A DNA stretch of 64,000 nucleotides from Mallotus nudiflorus (lineage: Eukaryota > Streptophyta > Magnoliopsida > Malpighiales > Euphorbiaceae), in assembly GCA_947683625.1 (NCBI GenBank), contig CANTUR010000126.1, positions 3,348,001-3,412,000 of the forward strand, read 5' to 3'. A program made the translations under genes and the position numbers. The notes below the pieces were generated by a model. That model saw only the letters and a list, made by a program, of their open reading frames with translations, was not told the origin of the DNA and did no database searches. Below, one piece after another: positions 23,456-33,637 of the stretch. Every line of letters starts with the position of its first letter. Positions within the stretch are counted from its first letter, which is position 1.

Positions 23456-23590
23456 TAACACACTTGTACAATGCATTGCAATGAATATATATATAGTAAT
23501 GAATGAGTTAGCAACTAATTCCTAATCTATTTGCTATATTAAACTTTGAATAATTCAAATAAATTCATAATATTTACAAATAAAAATTTT

Positions 23591-24937
23591 TATAAAGAAA
23601 TCAAAACAGTGTCATTTTAATCAAGACCAAAATAAAAAAAAAAGTTAGGTTCAATTCAGTTGAAAATTACATAAAACCAAACTAAACCAGAAATATTTAA
23701 AATAACCAAACCAAATTAAATAAGGGTCAAATCAAATTGAATTAGTTGGGTCAATTTATTCGGTTTAACTTTTCTTATTTATGCAATTTTAAACCTTGAA
23801 TTTATGTAATTTTGCACTATTTTAATAATTATTTATGAGATCTATTATTGTTAGTTTTACCGCTAATATATTTATTAATTTTGAGAAAATTAGCTGAACT
23901 AATTTTCTAAAATGAATTTAAATAATTTTGATTTGAATTTTTTGGTATTAAATAATTTTATTAAGAGTTTTAAATATTTAAAAATGTCGTTGTTAATTTA
24001 TTTTAAAATATTAGTGATAAAATGATCAAATCGAACTATAAACACCATATAATGTAAAATATTTAAAAAGTTAATTTGGTTTAGTTTAATTATTTTTATT
24101 ACAATAAAGACCGAACCAAACTGAAAATATTTTGGTTCCTTAACGTAAAAACCGAACTAAATTTCTTACAATTAAAACTAAACCAAATCAATTGGATTTT
24201 CAATTATTTTTACCCACAGCTACTTGTTCTATCAGTATTGTGTTTGACATATTAGCAAGTCACATCATTAACTACACGGATAAAATTGAAAATTGATATA
24301 TTAAAAAAATATATAATTATTTAAAAAAATTACCTTATGGCTGAGGATATATAAATAAAATCATTTTTCCTTAATTTTAGTTAACGTTTAATTAATGTTG
24401 TTGTTACTATCTGGAGTATTTGAGTTAAAAACTACTATAGAATGGGTTGCTGAGTCAGATATGTATAATTTGATACTATGCACATATTTAATCATGATGA
24501 TGAAATTGCAATCTCATCAAACCTTTTTGAAGAAATATAACTTTTACATTTGTGGACTTTTTCAGCCTCGCAATATCTGTTTGGAGTGATGTATATCAGC
24601 AAAATCAGCAGTCATTTCCATTTCATTCCTTATGTAGATTAATTTGAATGATTTTTTAAAATTAATCACTTCAAGGAAGAAATTTTTTTAAAAAAAGTAC
24701 AATAAAAATGTTAGTAAAAAATAATCTGGCAATCATTTTTTCGAAAAGTATTTTAAATTGTGAACTTTGAGTTCTACTACCCCAATCATTCTTATAAATA
24801 ATCTGTTTAGAAAATTTTCAATTGAAAAAGTGGAAGTGGGCAACATATACACTCATTGGTCTTAGTTTAAATTAAATATAGAAAGAAAATAAATGGAATT
24901 CTATGTTGTGGATGATTCACTGTTCTACTTTCAATGT
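23591..24937. other. Non-coding, AT-rich, with degenerate ACCAAACC motifs
   Basis: No gene is recognised. From about 23630 to 24215 there are repeated motifs such as AAACCAAAC and AACCGAAC, in both orientations, resembling the interior of the hAT MITE at 22909-23288. It may be a second, older MITE, but no clear TIRs or duplication could be set. Confidence 0.4.
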
Positions 24938-25352
24938 AACAAAGAGAATAGGGATAGCCCTTATCTTGTCTTGAGGGTTTTGCCACAAAAGCAAAAGCAT
25001 TTTTTCCCATCTCTGCTTATGTATGGTCTATATATAATTACATGGAGAAAAATACATTCAGTGGATCGTGATGTACAGATTTAAAAAAAAAAAAATTCTA
25101 CTTTTCATTTCATATTCTGGAGCTCTATCAACTAAAAAAAATGATAGTAACAAAAAGAGTAGGGATAGCCTTATCTTGTTTTGAGGGTTTTGCCACAAAA
25201 GCAAAAGCATTTTTTCCTGTCTCTGCTTATGTGTGGTCTGTATATAATTACATGGAAAAAAAAAATTCAGTGGATCGCGATGTACAGATAATTTTTTTAA
25301 AAAAAAATTCTACTTTTCACTTCATATTCTGAAATCTATCAACTAGAAAAAA
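24938..25352. repeat. Tandem duplication, two units of about 211 bp
   Basis: Unit 1 (24938-25148) and unit 2 (25149-25352) are direct repeats, beginning AACAAAGAGAATAGGGATAG and AACAAAAAGAGTAGGGATAG. They share TTTTGCCACAAAAGCAAAAG and CAGTGGATCG. They differ by scattered substitutions and A-run length. The 60-63 codon frames in each unit change register and are not considered genes. Confidence 0.85.
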
Positions 25353-25595
25353 TGATATTTTTATTATTTTATGAGGTTGTAATAGCATTGTTTCAATCCG
25401 ACATGCAATATTAATCATTTCCCTATATAATGATTCAGATTTTGTTAAAGCAAACCAAAAGAAAATCAACTCTTCTGCTCATACTTTTTTTTTTTTTTGG
25501 GATGTGGGTTCTCGTTGAAGCACCTTTAAAGTGACTATGAAATTCTCTTATTTGGAAGGACGAATAAAATATTACAGGAGACCATAACCAGCAAA

Positions 25596-25810
25596 ATGAA
25601 CTTTGTCCCCGGGCCAATGCCTGCAGCACCGGAAAGTGGAGAGCCTCGAGCTGTTGGGAGTTCTCACTTGCCTTCGTGCGAGCCCTTTGGACTCCTCCCC
25701 GAAGCCATTTGGCCGTCGATTCACAGTTATTTACTCGGTCTATTTCAAAGTTTTTCCGTTATGTCGTTACTTTATAGATACTAATAAACGATATTATCTA
25801 AGATTGTGAG
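25596..25810. other. GC-rich island of unknown origin
   Basis: About 25600-25740 is clearly richer in GC than all surrounding DNA, with Pro/Ala/Ser-rich short frames. It resembles none of the transposable elements here. It might be an organelle DNA insertion or a gene fragment; no identity could be established by eye. Confidence 0.4.
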
Positions 25811-26908
25811 TTTTTTGCTGTCAATTTCTCACTATTAGAATTGCTTTTGAATTGATGAGACAAAAAGCATAATTTGCCATCCCACCCGCAAGTAAAAGAT
25901 TGTCAAATATGTAATAAGTTGGATCTTCATTATACATAATCAAACATAATTAAATTAATTTGATGTATGATTTGATGTCAAAATCCATCACACGTGAATC
26001 CTTGATTAATTTGTAACACTTTCTGTTATAGATGTGCAAGCGAAAATACTTGTAAACCACCAACAATCAACATCAGCATATAGAAGTTATTTTATATAAA
26101 TGATATTTCAACTTAAGCTGTAGTGTGTATAATTTTATTAAATTAATTATTAAAAAATTTATAGTACTTTTATAATTTTATTCATCTTATATTAAAAAAT
26201 TAAAAAATTATGCTTTTATATATATATATATATATAAAAGTGGTATCTGACACAATAATAAAAAGGCACCCGCTATTCTAAAATTGCCTTTTGCTTTTTA
26301 ATTCAACTTGTTTCTCTCTTTTAAAGTGATTATGAGGTGTATGATGTAAAGGGAAGGGGCAAGGGGAAAAAAAACTGCCAGGCTAAAAAGATTGTAATCT
26401 GACGGTAGCCCCTTTAAAGCTGTAATTAAAAAAAAAAAACAAAAACAAAAACATATCAGACCACCTTATCAGAATCTGTGAAGTGATTGAGTTGATTCTG
26501 ATATTCATTGCACAAAACAGCAGAGCATGATTCTGACATCCAATTGGAACATGTCAACTGAAATGCCCACCTCACATTTTTTTTTTTTGAAACACCCTGC
26601 TCACATCTCAAGAATATGAATACTAAATTATTGCATTTTCGTATTGTTTGTTTTGTTAAAATCCCGCATCGAAATTTTAGAAAAAGTAGGAGTTTTTTTT
26701 GTCATAAAAGATATTTTTCTCTTTGTTAGTTATCTTTTTTATTTTAAAATTTTTTCTTTTTTTATATTTAGACAGTGATATTTTTTTATAATATTTTGTT
26801 AAATTAGTATCTAAAAATATAAATATAATTGGTCAAATTTTATTAAATTTTGATATTTTTTTTATATTTATTTAATAGTTATTATTGGATATAGTTGTTT
26901 ATTATTAT
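25811..26908. other. Non-coding, AT-rich
   Basis: No gene is seen. Contains a short TA run (about 26216-26236), several poly-A and poly-T runs and no recognisable TIR or LTR. Confidence 0.45.
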
Positions 26909-27321
26909 TGATAACTTGCTTTCCAAAACTATTAAGTTAAAATCTTGCGAGTGGTCAACAAAGGATAATGTGAGAAGTGGGAAGGATCCCCATAAACCGT
27001 ATGATACCTAAGTCAGAGTATATAAAGAGAAAATATAAAGAGAGAAGGAGATTAATCAGAAAAAAAAAAAAAGAGAATTGAATAAATGAGAATGAGGGAT
27101 ATTAAGTCATATTTATAGTGATAGTGATATTCAAACCTGAAAGGAGTAAGAGTCCTATTTGATTAGGAATCCTAAACCAATTGGGAGAGTGTTCCTTTTT
27201 TTTTAGGAGTTTTCTATTTTAGGAACCTTTTCTTGGATATCTTTGGTTGTCTTTCCTTTTCGAGTAACTTGCACAGGAAATAAAAATCTTAATTAAACAG
27301 GAATATATATGTGGGGTATCA
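26909..27321 (-). repeat. Tat B 3' LTR
   Basis: A 413-bp LTR; the plus strand starts TGATAACTTGCTTTCC and ends GTGGGGTATCA. It is homologous in reverse complement to the Tat A LTRs. It is preceded by ATTAT (26904-26908), whose partner at the other end is lost. Confidence 0.8.
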
Positions 27322-27337
27322 AGAGTCCCCCCCTGCA
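27322..27337 (-). promoter_or_regulatory. Tat B polypurine tract
   Basis: The minus strand reads GGGGGGGACTCT directly before the LTR. The same G-run plus ACTCT occurs before the Tat A 3' LTR (57596-57610). Confidence 0.65.
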
Positions 27338-27733
27338 AATTCGTTCGGATATTTATGTCCGATGTATCCAGGTCTATAAGGGATGGACACGTCACTTTTT
27401 CGCTTAAAGAGAGATTACTTAAGTAATTACATCTGATGTGGAAAGGTGAGCTGAGGTGGTCAGCCTCAATCACAAGAAAAGATAAAGCTCAGTACCAAGT
27501 TTTGAAATCATCATGTAAGAATGTCATTGAAGTGCCAACTGGACTTTAAGTGCACAAAATCTGCAATAAAAAAGGATGTGTAATGGATTAACTCGTCAGT
27601 GTGGAGACAATGTGACTGAACCAGTCGTCACTAAAATTTTAATGTTCGGTACATTAAAAGCACGGCCCAAGTGTCGATCCTCAGTACTATAGAAGCGACC
27701 TGAGGGTGCCAACTTCAATCACTGGACTTAGAT
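27338..27733 (-). other. Tat B 3' non-coding region with repeated motif
   Basis: Homologous in reverse to about 57200-57595 of Tat A. The segment CTCAGTACTATAGAAGCGAC (about 27679) recurs as CTCAATACTATAGAAATGAC on the far side of the Tekay insertion (about 33118), which suggests a tandem repeat in this part of the element. No gene. Confidence 0.6.
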
Positions 27734-30700
27734 TGTCACGACCCAAAATAGGGGTCATGACCGACGCTAGGGAACGGGAATTCTTTCGAATCCGAAACCC
27801 GTAGCAAGCCTAAAAAATAAATAAAACATGCAATAAGAATAATAGCAACACAATTAAGTAAAATACTATGCAGCGGAATAAAATCATAAATATCAAAATA
27901 ATAATCCATCACGGGATTTAAACCAAATCCATATCTCATATATAAATAAATCCATTAATACAAGTTTCAGTTCAAATATTCAAAGTACATATCTCTCACA
28001 GATATAATACATAAAACCCATAATTTATCTACAACTACTGCAGTGTCTAGATTATAAAACAAAACTCAGATAAGCAATTTACATAAAGAAGCAGGGGCGG
28101 AAGAAATTCGGCATACAGGCCTGCTACTGAGGTCTGAAGACGATGACTCTCCTGAAAAATAGTCAATGGAGGGGAGTCAGACCTTACTGAGTGAATTACT
28201 ATAATATATATACATGCATACTAAATGTCAATGCCCACAGTCAAAAGTATATATATAATATGTATATATATACAAGCAAATACACACGGATGCAATAAAA
28301 TCATTTTATATATATTTATTGAAAATCACTGTTTATGAAGGATCAAATAGAACCCTAGAATATCGCAACCTCAAACAGTATTAGACAACACTCTAGCCAT
28401 ACAGGCTCACTTATTCCAATATATTCACTTGTTCCATTTGGACAGTAGACTGACCCCGAGACACTAAGTCAACCGAGCTCCAGCAGTCTGACTGTCAGTG
28501 TGATTGGTCCCGAGACACTTGGTCAACCGAGCTCCAGAAATCACACTCCCAAATCATTTCTCACATATCAAATAATTAGATCCAATCAATATCCTCAAGC
28601 AGGTTAGTAATATAGCCTAAATGCTATAAGCATACCGGTACGTACTCGGTCCTAGTGCTGCCCACTAGATAGCACATTCTATCGATATCCTTCATTAAAA
28701 TATAAAACATACATTCATAAAAGTAAATGATGCATGAATTGAATAAAATAACCACATAAACTATATATATATACTAGAAATATACCAAAAATAAACCAGG
28801 TATATTTCGAGTATATATATACGTCAAATAAATCCAATATAATTACAAAATAAACTAAGAATATACCAAGGATGTAGATAAAAACATTTTAAGAATAATT
28901 ATTAATAAAACATGCATATAATTTGAAAATATACCAAAATATACCGAAAATAAACTAAAAATAAACTAAAGTATTAATTAAATCATTATGCATATTTAAT
29001 CAAAATAAAACATATATTTCTAAAATTATGCACCCTAGAGCACATATATATAAAATATTAACTCACATTTAGTGCGCTCCACGAGATGGGTCCGATGGGC
29101 CTGGTCCACCAGGCTTCAGTCTCGGCGCAACTAAACAAACAATAAATAACAGACATCATAATAAACCTAACAGAAAATCCTAGAAACTCAATCTAGAATA
29201 TTGGACATAGAATCAAAATTAGGGTTTGACCGGACATCACATTTTACGAGAATTCTACCAAAAATTCAGCAGAACCTCCCCTGTAAAACGGACATCTCTC
29301 TACTCAAAGAGTAGAGCCGGCCCTGCAAAGAAACACACTTCGAAAAATAGACACAGAACACATCCACAACCCCTCGGTCAGACTCCAAACTACAGTTTAC
29401 CGACCGGGGTCCACAATTCACAGAACAATATAAAAATATCAAAAATACCCTTATATCATAGAAATACATTTTATAAGTAGAAATTACGTAATTAACCCTA
29501 AAACACATTAAAAACCAATAAAAACTCATTTTATTAGAAAAATCGTATATTATATATATAATTGAAAATAATTTACGAAAAATAGTTTTAATTAATTAAA
29601 AATACTAAATAATTTGTAGAAATCATTTTTAGACCTTAAATAACTATTAAAACCAATTTAATTACATTTTTAGTCAATTTAGGGTAAAATTACCAAAATA
29701 CCCCTATATATATAAATATACTAAAATTAATCCAAAAATTCACCAAAAATAATATAATTGCACAAAATTAATTTTATTAACATATTTATCAATAATATCA
29801 ATAAATAAACTCAATTAAAAAATTAATTTTAATTCAAAACACAATTAACCTAATTTTCCAAAATTACATAAACCTAAACAAATTCAAAATAAATACATAG
29901 AAATTCATAAAAATTCTAAATAAATTCCTATAATTCATTTCAACACCTATATTTATCATAAAACACAATTTCATAATTTAATTAATTAATTTTCAAAAAT
30001 TAGAAAATAATAATAAAATATTCAAAAATACCCAAAAATCAAAATAATCTCCAAAAAATCTACAAAAGTTCACACATGAAGATTAAGTCACTAGGATCAA
30101 CATTTGTTAAGGGACTTTTCATGAATCAATAAATTCTAAGTTCAAAAAAATTAAGAAGCTAAAATGACCGAATTGAAGATTTAGCTCAAACCTCATCAAC
30201 CACTTGTTTTCCGGCCAAAAGGAGCTTAGAATAGGGACCACCGGAGCTCAAGGAGTCAATGAAGACCGACGGTGCACGAAATGGTGGTCGAAATCGTGTT
30301 CGACGGCGAAGAGCTTCTCTTACTGCCATCGTAAATTTCGGGCGTTCCAACGGGCTTCCGGTGACCTAATCACGTCGGAGAGGAAGAGGAAGGAAGGGGG
30401 AGGAGGCTGACAGTAGCTAATGGCGGTGAAGGGTGGTCCGACGTGCTAGAACAGGAGGCGCAGTGAGGGTAGGACGTCGGGAGAGAAGAAGAAGGAGGGA
30501 GGGGCAGAATTGTAATTTGTCAAACTTAATTTTTGATAAATATTATATATGTATAGGTATGTATATATATATATACTTTATATTATTTTAATATATAATA
30601 TGATATAGACAATAAATATTCACCACACACACATAATTTAATATTTTAATAATTTATACACTAAAAACAATTAATTAATTAATATTAAAACTAATAATAA

Positions 30701-31035
30701 ATAATAAAAATATTAGGGTAATTAATTAAACCCTAGTTTAATTTAAATAAATACACACATATATACACTTTATTTAGTACTTTAAAAATATATATGAGCT
30801 CATGCAAATGCGTAAATCTACTTAAAATAATTAATAGTAAATTATTTACGTGAAAATTTCCCCGAAAATATAATTCTTGGGAAAATTTTACGTAAAGCAC
30901 TTAAAATAATATACAATAATTAAAATAAGTTTTAAATACATATCAACTCGTAAAAGTATCATAATTATATACAAAATTATTAACATTGCATATCCCGATG
31001 CAATATTAAAATATTTAAAAACACGAGATATTACA
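27734..31035 (-). repeat. Tekay 3' LTR
   Basis: A 3302-bp LTR, TGTCACGACCC (27734) to CGAGATATTACA (31035) on the plus strand. Same order of landmarks as 2778-6017, including CTCTACTCAAAGAGTAGAG and a GC-rich island at about 30200-30500. The open frame seen over the island in the other copy has stops here. Confidence 0.88.
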
Positions 31036-31092
31036 GTCTTCCCCCCTTACAAGAATTCATCCCCGAATTCCAAAAAAAAAATGATCACAAGA

Positions 31093-33105
31093 TTAAGAAG
31101 GGAAGAGATACGGGTAAGAAGCTCGCATCTCAGCTTCAGTCTCCCATGTATGCTCCTCAACTCGGTTGTTACACCACAAAACCTTGACCATCGGAATCTG
31201 CTTCGACCGCAACTGTCGAACTTGATAGTCAACAATCGCCACAGGTTCTTCCACAAACGTCAAATCTTCACTCACTTCTACACTGTCGGGCTGCAACACG
31301 TGTGAAGGGTCTGAGATATACTTCCTCAACATCGAGATATGAAACACCGGATGCACTTATGACATGCTCGGAGACAAAGCCAACCGATATGCAACAGTGC
31401 CAATCCTCTCCAGAATCTCAAACGGTCCGATATATCTCGATGCTAACTTACCCTTCCTGCCAAATCTCATCACACCCTTCATTGGAGATACCTTCAGAAA
31501 AATAAAATCTCCAACCTGAAACTCCACATCTCTGCGCCTAGGATTCGCATAGCTCTTATGTCTGCTAACTGCGGTCTCTAATCTGTGCTTAATCATGGTG
31601 ACTTTCTCTATAGCATCCTGAACCATCTCAGGTCCAGTCAAAGCTCTTTTACCAATCTCATCCCAACTCAGAGGGGATCTACACTTCCTCCCATATAAAG
31701 CCTCATATGGTGCCATACCAATACTGCTATGGTAGTTGTTATTATATGCAAACTCTATGAGTGGAAAATGATCATCCCAGCTACCTCCCAAATCCAGGAC
31801 ACACATCCTCAATATATCTTCCAGTGTCTGGATTGTCCTCTCAAACTGACCATCTGTCTGAGGATGAAAAGCAGTACTAAAATCTAACCTAGTGCTCATC
31901 GCTTCCTGTAACTTCTGCCAAAATTGAGACGTAAACACCGAACCTCTATCTGACACAATGGACACAGGTACCCCATGAAGGCACACAATATACTTCACAT
32001 ACAGCTTCGCCAATCTAGCTACAGAATAAGTGGCTTTCATAGGTAAGAAATGTGTAGACTTCGTCAACCTGCCTACAATCACCCAGATGGAATCGTATCC
32101 ATCCTTCGAATGAGGTAAACGAACCACAAAATCCATAGCTATCCTTTCCCACTTCCACTCGGGAATAGGAAGAGGCTGAAGCTTCCCAGAAGGCTTCTGA
32201 TGTTTAGCTTTCACTTGCTGACACGTCAGGCACTTAGCAACATAATCAGCGACATCCTTTTTCAATCCTACCCACCAGTATAAGTCTCTGATACTGTGGT
32301 ACATCTTAGTGACACCCGGATGTACACTATAGGCTGTAGAATGTGCTTCCTCTAGGATCTCTTCTCTTAAGTCATCCACATCAGGAACACACAATCTACC
32401 ATTGATCCACAACACACCATCATCATCGAGTGTGAAATCAATGAACTTCCCTGCTCTGACATTCTCTGTAAGCTCTTCTAGAATAGGATCTCGGCTCTGA
32501 GCTACTTTAATCCTATCCCTCAGTACAGATCGCACTTTAAATTGAGCTAGCAATCCACCTAACCTACTGATCTTCATCATCAGACCTTGATCCACCATCA
32601 GATGTAACTCCTGGATCAACGGTCTCCTCTCAACACTGATGTGAGCAAGACTGCTTGAGGACTTTCTACTCAAGGCATCTGCTACCACATTAGCCTTGCC
32701 TGGATGATATAAAATCTCACAGTCATAATCCTTCAAAAATTCCAACCATCTCCTATGCCTCAGATTCAGATCTCTCTGCTGGAAAATGTACTTAAGGCTC
32801 TTGTGATCAGTAAATATCTCACAAGTCACCCCGTACAAGTAATGTCTTCAGATCTTCAAAGCAAAGATCACTACAGCCATTTCAAGGTCATGTGTAGGAT
32901 AGTTCTGCTCATGCTTCTTCAACTCTTTTAAAGCATAGGCTATCACCCTACCATTCTGCATTAACACACAACCAAGGCCAACTCTAGAGGCATCACAATA
33001 AACTGTGAACTTGTCCACACTATTAGGCAAAGCTAACACTGGCGTTGTGGTCAACTTCTCCTTTAACAACTAGAAATTGTTCTCACAAGCTTCAAAAGTG
33101 CAGCT
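31093..33105 (-). pseudogene. Tekay polyprotein 3' part: RNase H, integrase, chromodomain
   Basis: One continuous minus-strand frame with three in-frame stops: TAG 33070-33072 (Gln expected), TGA 32848-32850 (Trp expected) and TAA 31357-31359. RNase H (Y-C-D-A-S, F-T-D-H-K-S-L, D-A-L-S-R) lies at about 32650-33045. The integrase zinc finger (H-P-G-V-T-K, C-L-T-C) is near 32210-32310. The integrase core has all three acidic residues (M-D-F-V, S-D-R-G-S, Q-F-E-R-T). The tail has H-P-V-F-H-I-S-M-L-R-K-Y and a chromodomain with V-L-W-C-N-N-R-V-E-E-H-T-W-E. Chromodomain chromoviruses of this type direct insertion into heterochromatin. Only point stops and truncation mark the decay, so it is younger than most of its neighbours. 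Confidence 0.88.
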
Positions 33106-33637
33106 CGGATACCAAACCTCAATACTATAGAAATGACCTGAGGGTACCAGCTTCAGTCACTAGTCATTGATACTGGAGATTATGATGCCCGCTGTGAAGG
33201 GACAACTGTCAGTGGTGTGCCTGCGACGTATATCTGCTATGTCATTTCGATGCCCCTTTTTTTAAAAAATTTGAGCGTAACCGTTGCATCTATTTGTGTG
33301 TCAAAAGATTAGATGTTTCTGTTACCATAATGATGACTACTTGATTAATGACTTTTTCCATTTCCCATACTGCCTTTAATGATGTGGGAGAAATTGAAGT
33401 ATTTATGAGGGTATTTAATGGTCTTTTCTAGAGCCTTCTGTTGTCTTATAAGTATCTTTATTTCTTTGATATGTTGCATTTTTGCTTCTTGCTATCCTGT
33501 TGGCTTTTTCTATCTTCTTTCCTTCCTCTTGCTTCTATCATTAAGCTTTTCCTACAGTAACCCCTACATTCTATAACCAAGTGATCCTTTTTTTCCTTCC
33601 TACATTACAATTTTTTTTTTGCTTATTAGATAAATCC

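Larger units (their letters stand above)
1919..23590 (+). mobile_element. Ty1/copia remnant, 5' LTR split by an Athila element, inverted LTR at the right
   Basis: Left LTR half is about 1919-2006 and right LTR half 22712-22780; all between is the Athila insertion. The right half is followed by a PBS at 22789-22800 (TAGTATCAGAGC, close to the initiator tRNA-Met PBS of copia elements) and a gag fragment from 22815. After the gag fragment the same LTR recurs in reverse (about 23459-23590). Read on the minus strand it has the left and right halves joined, for example GGAATTAGTTGCTAACTC followed by GCATTGTACAAGTG, so it serves as an uninterrupted reference for the split LTR. Protease, integrase, RT and RNase H are absent. 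The left LTR edge is uncertain by a few bases. Confidence 0.7.
27734..33105 (-). mobile_element. Truncated Tekay/Del chromovirus nested in Tat B
   Basis: A minus-strand element with a complete 3.3-kb 3' LTR (27734-31035) and the 3' part of the polyprotein. It breaks off at about 33105 in the RT-RNase H connection, so the 5' LTR, gag, protease and RT catalytic core are gone. The PPT on the minus strand, GTAAGGGGGGAAGAC, adjoins the LTR start TGTAATATCTCGTG. The LTR is of the same family as the solo LTR at 2778-6017. Confidence 0.85.

Noticed and set aside
31081..31505. Plus-strand frames of 67-74 codons
   Set aside because: Shadows of the Tekay integrase tail and chromodomain on the minus strand.
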